Assembly: GCA_019313915.1 (NCBI GenBank)
Contig: JAFDAJ010000004.1
Coordinates: forward strand, 1-56,050
Length of the DNA stretch: 56,050 bases
Direction of reading: 5' to 3'
Source: Deltaproteobacteria bacterium
GTDB lineage: Bacteria; Myxococcota_A; Polyangia; Polyangiales; Houyiibacteriaceae
Positions 49,726-56,050 of this stretch are shown piece after piece. The translations under genes and the position numbers were made by a program. Below the pieces are notes generated by a model. It saw only the letters and a program-made list of their open reading frames with translations, ran no database searches and was not told where the DNA came from. Numbering within the stretch: the first letter of the stretch is position 1; each line of letters opens with the position of its first letter.

Positions 49726-51081
49726 GTGAACCCGCACGTCTTTCGCCAGTACGACATTCGAGGACACGCCGAGCGCGACTTTGATGACGGCTTCGTCCGA
49801 TCGTTGGGGTTGAGCCTCGGCACATTCTACTCGAAGCGCGGCTTGCGCCGAGTCGCCGTGGGGCGCGACTGCCGCCTGAGTTCGCCACGCCTTCACGAAG
49901 CCCTTTGCGCGGGGCTGCGCGCGACGGGCCTGCAGGTGGTCGACATCGGCATTGGCCCAACGCCCCTCTTATATTTCGCCGTATACGATCTCGACCTCGA
50001 AGGCGGGATTCAGATAACCGGCAGCCACAACCCGCCCGACGAAAACGGCTTCAAGATGATGGTCGGCAAGGACTCGTTGTATGGCGACGACATCGTCGAG
50101 CTCCGCACCATCATGGAGAATGAGGACTTCCATCGCGCCCCAGGCGGAACACTCGAGACGGTCGACCCTACGTCGGCATACGTGAAGAAGGCTGCGGCCG
50201 ACATTCATATCGGCCGGCGCGACCTTCGTTTTGCGATCGACGCCGGCAACGGTGCGGGAGGCCCGCTGGCTCTCGAAACGATGAAGGCTTTGGGACTGAA
50301 CCCGGTGGCGCTGCTCTGCGAGATGGACGGAACGTTCCCGGTCCACCATGCCGACCCGACCGACCCCGAGACGCTGGAGCTGCTGAAGGAACGCGTCGTC
50401 GAAGACGGACTCGACATAGGCTTCGCGTACGACGGCGATGCGGATCGTGTCGGCGTGATCGACGCCCACGGGGAGATCATTTGGGGCGACAGGCTCATGA
50501 TTATCCTGTCGCGCGCGCTCCTCGCGAAGCATCCGGGTGCGACGATCATCGGTGAAGTGAAGTGCTCGCAAACGATGTACGACGACATCGAGGCGCACGG
50601 CGGGCGTGGCGTTCTTTGGAAAACCGGCCACTCACTGATCAAGACCAAAATGAAAGAGGAGCGCGCGCTCCTGGCCGGCGAGATGAGCGGACACATCTTC
50701 TTTGCCGATCGGTACTACGGCTTTGACGACGCGATTTACGCCACACTTCGAATTCTCGAGATCATGTCCCACAGCGACGTGCCGCTCCACGACATGCTCA
50801 GCGACGTGCCCAAGACGTTCGCAACCCCAGAGATCCGGATCGAGTGCGACGATGCGCGGAAGTTTAGCTTGGTGCAGCAGGTGATCGACCACTATCGCCC
50901 CACGCACGACCTGGTCGATATCGACGGGGCGCGCATCCAGTTCGATGGAGGTTGGGCGCTGGTCCGTGCCTCCAACACGCAACCAGTGCTGGTCTTGCGC
51001 TTCGAAGCGGACTCCGAGCAGCAGCTCGAGTCGATGCGAGGCGAAGTCGAGTCAGTTCTCCGGCGTTTCCGGAACGACTGA
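49726..51081 (+). CDS. manB: phosphomannomutase/phosphoglucomutase
   Basis: The enzyme interconverts hexose-6- and hexose-1-phosphates, feeding ManC. The 451-residue product has the phosphoserine loop ITGSHNPPDENGFK, the metal loop DGDADRVG, GEMSGHIFF for sugar recognition, and the C-terminal phosphate-binding RASNTQPVLVLR. The GTG at 49726 gives NPHVFRQYDIRG as the N terminus and lies 4 bases after manC. The last 30 bases overlap the converging PEGA-like gene. Confidence 0.94.
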   Translation: MNPHVFRQYDIRGHAERDFDDGFVRSLGLSLGTFYSKRGLRRVAVGRDCRLSSPRLHEALCAGLRATGLQVVDIGIGPTPLLYFAVYDLDLEGGIQITGSHNPPDENGFKMMVGKDSLYGDDIVELRTIMENEDFHRAPGGTLETVDPTSAYVKKAAADIHIGRRDLRFAIDAGNGAGGPLALETMKALGLNPVALLCEMDGTFPVHHADPTDPETLELLKERVVEDGLDIGFAYDGDADRVGVIDAHGEIIWGDRLMIILSRALLAKHPGATIIGEVKCSQTMYDDIEAHGGRGVLWKTGHSLIKTKMKEERALLAGEMSGHIFFADRYYGFDDAIYATLRILEIMSHSDVPLHDMLSDVPKTFATPEIRIECDDARKFSLVQQVIDHYRPTHDLVDIDGARIQFDGGWALVRASNTQPVLVLRFEADSEQQLESMRGEVESVLRRFRND

Positions 51082-52764
51082 CGCTGAAAGCGCCGGGAGC
51101 TGAACTTGCAAGCTCGCGCGATGGGTGCCTGGGCCCGCAGCCGCTTGCCAATCGCTCGGCCCAATCACCGCACGCCTGGTTTCGTGCTCTGGGTGATAGA
51201 CCAACACTTCCTGCCCTTCGTGAATCGAGGCGGCGGGAATCTGTGCGGTTGGACCTACGCCGATGAAACGATAGACCTTCGCTCCCTGAGGGTTCGTGAT
51301 GATGCGAATCGCTCCCAAGTCGCCGGCCTTGGTGGAAACGGGCGTGGTCTCGGGGTTTCCAAAATCGAGTGCGTCCGAAGGCGCCGTGGCAGCCTGGGCC
51401 TGCGCAGCGAGCTCGTAGAGCAAACCGTTGTCGGTCGTCGTCCAGGTCGCGCTCTCGGTCACGATGGCCCTCGAAGGGCGTAGGCCGCGATCGAACACGA
51501 TGAACTCATGCGCGCGGTCCACGGACAAACCGGCGGCAAGCGCCGGACCTCGCCCAACGAAGACGAAGATTTGCGCGTCAGCGGGCGTAACCGTCACATC
51601 GATGACGCCGCTTGCCGCAGGCGTGGCCACGGGCGCCGCGGGTCGGCGCACCGCATCGAGGCCGCCCGTAGTGATGAAAGCATAGGCGCCGAGGCCCAAG
51701 GCTGCCGCAAAGAGCAAGACACCCAGACCGCCACGGCGCTTCGTCGGAAGTGGTTCCGGCAATGACTGCCGATCGTAGCCAGGCGCAGGCGCAGGAATCG
51801 ACCCGCTCATACGCTGAGGCGCCGACGCTGCCACTGGTTCTGCTGCTGTCACTGACTCTGCCACTGACACTGGCTCTGCCCCTGCCCCTGCCACGGAGGA
51901 CGCCGGCTCTGATGCTGGCGCTTTCGCAGGCCATTTCCGAATCGTCGCGGTGATCGGTTCTGGTCCCGGCTGCGGGGGTTGCTCGAGGATGGGTGCCGCT
52001 GCTGGTGTAGCGACTGGCGGCGGCTCGAGATTGGGAACGGGAACCGAAGCGCTCGCAAGCGCGGGCTCAGAAGAGGGAGCGCGAACGGTCTCGGGCTGGG
52101 GATCGAGATCGGGGACGGGAGGCGCAAACGAGACAGGGGCGGTGTCAGAGTCAGTATCAGTGCCAGTGTCCGCTGCCCTTGGCATCCGAATGCGCTCGGT
52201 GACCGGCCCCTCGTCGTCGTGCGGCGGTAAGTTCGCCTGCGGCGGCTCGAGCGTCCGCGACACCGGATCGCGCAACAGCTCGTCCAGTTCTGCGTCGAGC
52301 TCGTGCGGGTCGACTCGAGGTGCCTCGGGCGCTGGTGGCCGATCGCTTTCGCGGACCAGGCGCGCGAGAACGCGGCGGGACGCTCCGCGGTTGATTGGGA
52401 TGAGCGACGCCTCGATGGCGTCATGAAGATGACGCAGGTCGCGCGGGTTCTGTCCGGTCGTGGTCTCTTGGATGAGCTGCAAGAGGTGCGGAGGAACGCC
52501 GGGACCCGCGGCGACGAGCAGTCGCGCGAGAACCGATACCAAGGATCGCGCCGCCTCATCGGGATCCGCCCGCTCCGCCGACCCAGCGACGACGACCGAG
52601 CCGTCCAGGGTCACGCGGACGTCGTCCGCCGCGAGCTTCACCGACTCTTGAAGCAGACCTTCGCAGGCCTCGAGGGCGACGAAGGCGCCAATCTCGAACG
52701 GGAGGCGATCGCCACGCTGCTCTAGCTCTTCCACCAGTTGGCCCACACCGACGTCTCTGCTCAT
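51052..52764 (-). CDS. membrane protein with a helical N-terminal domain and two PEGA-like repeats
   Basis: The 570-residue product has an alpha-helical N-terminal domain (about residues 1-150; LPFEIGAFVALEACEGLL, RSLVSVLARLLVAAGPG, RVLARLVRE) and a long Pro/Ala/Glu-rich linker (about 150-340). One transmembrane segment (about 346-368) and two related beta modules follow (GVIDVTVTPADAQIFVFVGRGP and the matching AIRIITNPQGAKVYRFIGVGP). The modules resemble PEGA surface repeats. It starts 9 bases after hisF with a strong GAGGGG site, so it is co-transcribed with the his genes, though its role is likely envelope signalling. Confidence 0.8.
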   Translation of the reverse strand: MSRDVGVGQLVEELEQRGDRLPFEIGAFVALEACEGLLQESVKLAADDVRVTLDGSVVVAGSAERADPDEAARSLVSVLARLLVAAGPGVPPHLLQLIQETTTGQNPRDLRHLHDAIEASLIPINRGASRRVLARLVRESDRPPAPEAPRVDPHELDAELDELLRDPVSRTLEPPQANLPPHDDEGPVTERIRMPRAADTGTDTDSDTAPVSFAPPVPDLDPQPETVRAPSSEPALASASVPVPNLEPPPVATPAAAPILEQPPQPGPEPITATIRKWPAKAPASEPASSVAGAGAEPVSVAESVTAAEPVAASAPQRMSGSIPAPAPGYDRQSLPEPLPTKRRGGLGVLLFAAALGLGAYAFITTGGLDAVRRPAAPVATPAASGVIDVTVTPADAQIFVFVGRGPALAAGLSVDRAHEFIVFDRGLRPSRAIVTESATWTTTDNGLLYELAAQAQAATAPSDALDFGNPETTPVSTKAGDLGAIRIITNPQGAKVYRFIGVGPTAQIPAASIHEGQEVLVYHPEHETRRAVIGPSDWQAAAGPGTHRASLQVQLPALSASVVPETPEN

Positions 52765-52773
52765 CGCTTCCCC

Positions 52774-53550
52774 TCAGTCCTGCTCAGGCGGGCGCACACA
52801 TACCCCTTGGTCGAGCAAGTACTTCTTGACCTCGGCCACAGTGTAGTGACCGTCGTGAAAGATAGAAGCCGCAAGCGCTGCATCCGCCCCTCCGCCTGCA
52901 AGACCTTCGTGCACGTGCTCGAGGGTCCCCACGCCACCCGAAGCTACAACTGGAATCGAGATTGCGTCCACAACTGCGCGAGTTAACACCAGATCATAGC
53001 CGTCCTGAGTCCCGTCGCGGTCCATGCTGGTGAGGAGAATCTCGCCCGCGCCGTAGTCGGCCATCTGCTTGGCCCAAGCGATCGCGTCGAGCCCCGTGTC
53101 ACGCCTCCCGCCATGGGTGTAGACAGTCCACTTGTCGGTTTCGCCCGAGACGCGCTTTGCATCGATCGCCACTACGATGGCCTGCGCGCCGTAGGCCTCG
53201 GCCATGTCTTTGATGAAAGTCGGATTGGCCACGGCGGCGCTGTTGATCGACACTTTGTCGGCCCCGGCATGCAGAAGCTCGCTGACGTCCCGCCGCTCCC
53301 GCACCCCACCGCCCACGGTCAGGGGCACTGCCACGGTCGAGGCCGTGCGGTCGACGAGGTCGAATAGCGTTCGGCGGTTCTCGTGCGACGCGGTGATGTC
53401 GAGGAACGTGATCTCATCGGCCCCGCCGGCGCTGTAGCGCTGGGCACATTCCACCGGATCGCCGGCATCGCGGAGGCCAACGAATTTGACACCCTTCACG
53501 ACGCGTCCGTCCTTGACGTCGAGACAGGGGATGATTCGTTTGGCCAGCAT
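52774..53550 (-). CDS. hisF: imidazole glycerol phosphate synthase, cyclase subunit
   Basis: HisF uses ammonia from HisH to make IGP and AICAR. The 258-residue beta/alpha barrel has the catalytic Asp in [12 protein letters not shown] and the second Asp in AIDAKR, plus phosphate sites GGVR and SGGVGT. The start overlaps the hisA stop by one base (TGATG). The ATG at 53550 is canonical; the frame above it belongs to hisA. Confidence 0.97.
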   Translation of the reverse strand: MLAKRIIPCLDVKDGRVVKGVKFVGLRDAGDPVECAQRYSAGGADEITFLDITASHENRRTLFDLVDRTASTVAVPLTVGGGVRERRDVSELLHAGADKVSINSAAVANPTFIKDMAEAYGAQAIVVAIDAKRVSGETDKWTVYTHGGRRDTGLDAIAWAKQMADYGAGEILLTSMDRDGTQDGYDLVLTRAVVDAISIPVVASGGVGTLEHVHEGLAGGGADAALAASIFHDGHYTVAEVKKYLLDQGVCVRPPEQD

Positions 53551-54269
53551 CAGGCCTCTTCTAGCGCCGCAAAGGCTTCCGCCAACGTGAACGCACCCGA
53601 ATAGAGCGCGCGCCCACACACGGCCGAGCGAACCCCCGCGACCGAAAGCGCCCGAACGTCGTCGAGCGCTCCGATCCCGCCGGAGGCGATGACCGTCGTG
53701 TCGACATGCGACTGCAGCGCGGCGGTTCCCTCGACGTCCGGCCCTTCACGAGTGCCGTCCTTGTAAATGTTGGTGAACAGGATGGCCCCGATGTTCCACT
53801 CGTCGACTTCTTCGGCGAGCTCGATGACATCCCGGCCGCTCTGTTCTTGCCAGCCTTCGACGGCAACCTTTCCGTCACGCACATCGAGCGCCATGACCAC
53901 CGCCTTGGGATAGCGGTCACAAATCGCCCGGGCGACGTCGGGTGCTTTCACGACCACGGTCCCAAGCACGACGCGCGCTGCGCCTGCGTCCATCCACTGC
54001 GCCGCAACATCTTCGTTTCGCACGCCGCCGCCGATCTGCACTTGGAGATGAGTTTCCCGCAGGATACCCTGAATGATCGCAACGTGCGCAGGCTTACCGC
54101 GCCGCGCACCTTCGAGGTCGACCACATGGAGCCTCGACGCGCCTTGGTCCTCGAAGCGCTTGGCCATGGCGACGGGGTCGTTGTCGTAGACGGTGACCTC
54201 GTCGTACTTACCTTGGTGCAACCGCACCACCTTGCCGTCGAGCAGGTCGATCGCTGGAATCAACTCCAC
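53550..54269 (-). CDS. hisA: ProFAR isomerase
   Basis: HisA opens the ribose ring of ProFAR in the fourth step of histidine synthesis. The 239-residue barrel has the catalytic Asp in [20 protein letters not shown], and the later [12 protein letters not shown] with the second Asp. The GTG at 54269 has AGGAG 7 bases upstream and gives the family-typical VELIPAIDL start. It overlaps hisH by 10 bases and hisF by 1. Confidence 0.96.
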   Translation of the reverse strand: MELIPAIDLLDGKVVRLHQGKYDEVTVYDNDPVAMAKRFEDQGASRLHVVDLEGARRGKPAHVAIIQGILRETHLQVQIGGGVRNEDVAAQWMDAGAARVVLGTVVVKAPDVARAICDRYPKAVVMALDVRDGKVAVEGWQEQSGRDVIELAEEVDEWNIGAILFTNIYKDGTREGPDVEGTAALQSHVDTTVIASGGIGALDDVRALSVAGVRSAVCGRALYSGAFTLAEAFAALEEA

Positions 54270-54889
54270 GATACATCTCCTAGGAAGTGCCCGATCAACC
54301 GCGCACCAGCGTGCTGGCTCTTCTCGGGGTGGAACTGGCACGCCATGACGTTATCCCGAGCAATCGCCGAGCAGAAAGTAGCGCCGTAGTCGGTCGTGGC
54401 TACGACTAGTCTTTCATCGTCGGGAACACAGTAATAGCTATGCACGAAGTAGTACCACTCCCCGTTCTCGAACACGGGATGTGTGCTTTCGATTTGGTTC
54501 CAACCGATGTGCGGTACTTTGAGCCGGCGGCCTTCGGCGTCGCGAAGGTCCGCATCAAAACGCTTCACGGTCCCAGGGAAGATGCCGAGGCCCTTCTCGC
54601 CTGGCGCTTCCTCGCTCGCTTCGAACAACGCTTGCATCCCGAGGCAAATGCCGAGATACGGACGACCGCTGTCGATCCACGAACGCACCGCCTCGCCGAT
54701 CTCTCCGTTTAGCACATGCGCGCACTCCTTGAATGCGCCCTGCCCGGGCATGACCAAGCGATCCGCACGCAGTAACACGTCAGGATCCGAGCTGAGCTCC
54801 GCGTTGGCACCAGCGCGTTCGAATGCCTTGGCCACGCTGTGCAAGTTCCCGAGGCCGAGATCTACAATCGCCACCCGGCCGGTAGTCAT
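54260..54889 (-). CDS. hisH: imidazole glycerol phosphate synthase, glutamine amidotransferase subunit
   Basis: HisH hydrolyses glutamine and channels ammonia to HisF. The 209-residue product has DLGLGNLHSV, the oxyanion PGQGAF, catalytic Cys82 in GICLGMQ, and the His-Glu pair in CQFHPEKS. Its ATG overlaps the hisB stop (ATGA). Confidence 0.97.
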   Translation of the reverse strand: MTTGRVAIVDLGLGNLHSVAKAFERAGANAELSSDPDVLLRADRLVMPGQGAFKECAHVLNGEIGEAVRSWIDSGRPYLGICLGMQALFEASEEAPGEKGLGIFPGTVKRFDADLRDAEGRRLKVPHIGWNQIESTHPVFENGEWYYFVHSYYCVPDDERLVVATTDYGATFCSAIARDNVMACQFHPEKSQHAGARLIGHFLGDVSWS

Positions 54890-55479
54890 TCGGTCAGCGT
54901 ACCCTTGGTCGAAGGCACGCCAACGACACGGGGGTCGAGCTCGGTCGCTTCGCGAAGCGCACGCGCAAATGCCTTGAAGCTGATTTCAATCACGTGGTGG
55001 AGATTGTCTCCAGCGTGTTGACGCATGTGCAGGTTGCACTGGCTGCCTCGGGCGAAGCCCTCGAAGAACACTTCAGCAAGCTCTGAATCGAAGTCGCCGA
55101 TCTTGGCCTTTGGCAGTGTGACTGCCCAGACGAAGTACGGACGCCCGGACAGATCTAGCGCACAGGTCACGCACGCCTCGTCCATCGGCAACGTGGCCGA
55201 GCCGAAACGGCGGATCCCAGCCTTGTCGCCCAGAGCCTGGGTGAACGCTTGGCCGAGCGAGATCGCCAAGTCTTCGGTCGTGTGGTGTCCATCGATGTGC
55301 GTATCGCCTAGGGCACGCACCTTGAGGTCGAACAGCCCGTGCTTGGCGAGCTGCTCTACCATGTGCGTGAGGAACCCAATGGGCGTTTCCACCTGGTACT
55401 GACCGCTCCCATCGAGATCGACCTCCACGCGGATGTCGGTTTCTCTGGTTTGACGTTCTATCGTCGCTGTTCGTCCCAT
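54886..55479 (-). CDS. hisB: imidazoleglycerol-phosphate dehydratase
   Basis: HisB is the manganese enzyme that makes imidazole-acetol phosphate. The 197-residue single-domain protein has the metal motifs DGHHTTEDLAISLG and the second HxxxE-type repeat HHVIEISFKAFARAL. It is the monofunctional form, without the phosphatase domain of E. coli HisB. It is the first his gene of this group in the window; hisG, hisD, hisC and hisI/E are not present. Confidence 0.97.
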   Translation of the reverse strand: MGRTATIERQTRETDIRVEVDLDGSGQYQVETPIGFLTHMVEQLAKHGLFDLKVRALGDTHIDGHHTTEDLAISLGQAFTQALGDKAGIRRFGSATLPMDEACVTCALDLSGRPYFVWAVTLPKAKIGDFDSELAEVFFEGFARGSQCNLHMRQHAGDNLHHVIEISFKAFARALREATELDPRVVGVPSTKGTLTE

Positions 55480-55492
55480 GACGCCGCTACCT

Positions 55493-55516
55493 TAGCCCGG
55501 AAATCGGTCCGGGCTA
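55493..55516. promoter_or_regulatory. perfect 9-bp stem-loop before hisB
   Basis: TAGCCCGGA (55493-55501) and TCCGGGCTA (55508-55516) pair perfectly around AATCGG. It sits in the 42-base gap between the J-domain gene and hisB, 14 bases upstream of the hisB ATG. There is no T tract. It may reduce read-through, protect or process the mRNA; the role is inferred. Confidence 0.5.
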
Positions 55517-55521
55517 CTACA

Positions 55522-56004
55522 CTAACGTGACTTCATCCGTTCGAGAACTTCTTCGAGCTTAGCTTTGAGCTCGTCGTTGTCGGGCTCATTCTGGATCGCC
55601 ATCTTGAGGTTGAGCTTCGCCTGAGCCCAGTCCTCGGATTTAATGGCTCCGTGTGCTCGCGTGAAAAAAACGCGGGCCTTGCTGGACCGCAGCACGACGC
55701 CGCCGGGCGGCCGCATCGTTCGGCGCTTCTCCTTGGCGCGGTCCTCCGAGTAGCGGACCAATCCTCTGCTGAGGCCTTCATCGTAGAGCTTGCGCTTCGT
55801 CGGATCGAGGAGCACGCGGTAGGCCTCGCTGCCGTGCTGATAGAGCTCGGTGTGTTGCTCAGTGTCTTCTAGTGAACCGACGAAGTTGTCCGGGTGATGT
55901 TCGCGAGCAAAACGATGGAATGCGGAGCGAATTTGATCGGCGTTAGCCGTGCGGATGATCCCTAGAAGCTGGTAGTAGTCGGGAACTTCGTCTGCGCCGG
56001 ACAT
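55522..56004 (-). CDS. J-domain (DnaJ-like) protein
   Basis: The 160-residue product has an N-terminal J domain (about residues 9-75; DYYQLLGI, HHPD motif, SEAYRVLLDPTKRKLYDEG) that would stimulate a DnaK-type Hsp70. It lacks the Gly/Phe and zinc regions of DnaJ. The C-terminal half has a TPR-like helical pair (AIKSEDWAQAKLNLKMAIQNEP) and a final charged helix. The start is ATG 56004 or GTG 56007. It precedes hisB on the same strand. Confidence 0.88.
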   Translation of the reverse strand: MSGADEVPDYYQLLGIIRTANADQIRSAFHRFAREHHPDNFVGSLEDTEQHTELYQHGSEAYRVLLDPTKRKLYDEGLSRGLVRYSEDRAKEKRRTMRPPGGVVLRSSKARVFFTRAHGAIKSEDWAQAKLNLKMAIQNEPDNDELKAKLEEVLERMKSR

Positions 56005-56007
56005 CAC

Positions 56008-56050
56008 TTAGCCGAGCTTCGCCTCGTGGCGTTTTGTGAGCTCCTCGATC
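56008..56050 (-). CDS. 3' end of a truncated gene at the window edge
   Basis: On the minus strand the last 14 codons before a TAA at 56008-56010 read IEELTKRHEAKLG, a charged helical tail. The gene continues outside the window and ends just before the J-domain gene. Too little is present for a name. Confidence 0.4.
   Translation of the reverse strand, partial: IEELTKRHEAKLG

Noticed and set aside
1-56050. CRISPR arrays, tRNA and rRNA genes
   Set aside because: No regularly spaced direct repeats, cloverleaf-like sequences or rRNA-like stretches were found on either strand by reading; short tRNAs could still be missed without a covariance search.

Overview
The window is a GC-rich, gene-dense bacterial chromosome segment with short gaps, many 1-11 bp start/stop overlaps and no gene-free stretch above 300 bases. 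Several traits point to Myxococcota or a related deltaproteobacterial lineage. These are a pilT...pilC-pilS arrangement like that of myxobacterial pilus clusters, a Hanks-type Ser/Thr kinase with a transmembrane segment and Pro/Lys/Arg tail, FHA, PEGA-like and TPR signalling proteins, and a LamG-like lipoprotein with a Gly/Ser linker and a Cys-rich tail. The assignment is an inference; there is no rRNA in the window to fix it. I saw no tRNA, rRNA, CRISPR array, insertion sequence or prophage.

Layout. 1-2.7 kb: a surface lipoprotein, a small lysozyme-like protein and an orphan TRAP-type binding protein. 2.7-8.1 kb (minus strand): sucC-sucD-mdh (TCA cycle), an alpha/beta hydrolase, ndk and dapD. 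8.1-13.7 kb: two small membrane proteins, xerD, an altered class II amidotransferase, cutA, a patatin and a TPR protein. 13.7-23.2 kb (mostly plus): a lipoprotein, efp-epmA, mazG (minus), a TetR regulator, holB, metG, a HEAT-repeat protein, a TatD nuclease, a stand-alone rplC and rlmE. 23.1-28.1 kb (minus): an N-acetylmuramoyl-alanine amidase, glnD and a TPR lipoprotein. 28.1-38.2 kb (plus): purM-purN, a degenerate FAD-like protein, pilT, a TPR protein, a Ser/Thr kinase, pilC and pilS. 38.1-41.4 kb (minus): an alpha/beta hydrolase and trpG-trpD-trpC. 41.5-47.8 kb: an unknown membrane protein, two tail-to-tail FHA/zinc-ribbon paralogues, a secreted unknown, a CysZ/EI24 membrane protein and an MCE (MlaD) protein. 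47.8-51.1 kb (plus): uppP, manC and manB (envelope glycan precursors). 51.0-56 kb (minus): a J-domain protein, hisB-hisH-hisA-hisF and a PEGA-like membrane protein.

Most genes are housekeeping. The unusual points are: a GlnD whose HD (uridylyl-removing) metal motif is destroyed; an amidotransferase with Ser for the nucleophilic Cys and Gln for the oxyanion Asn; a perfect 15-bp-arm palindrome in frame inside epmA; an rlmE that needs a CTG start directly after the rplC stop codon; rplC outside an S10 operon; a TrpC lacking a conserved catalytic Glu; matched FHA/zinc-ribbon paralogues; and promoter-like -10 boxes placed so close to start codons that leaderless mRNAs are likely. No clearly new multi-gene system is proven here. 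The FHA pair and the kinase inserted in the pil cluster are the best candidates for unexplored signalling.
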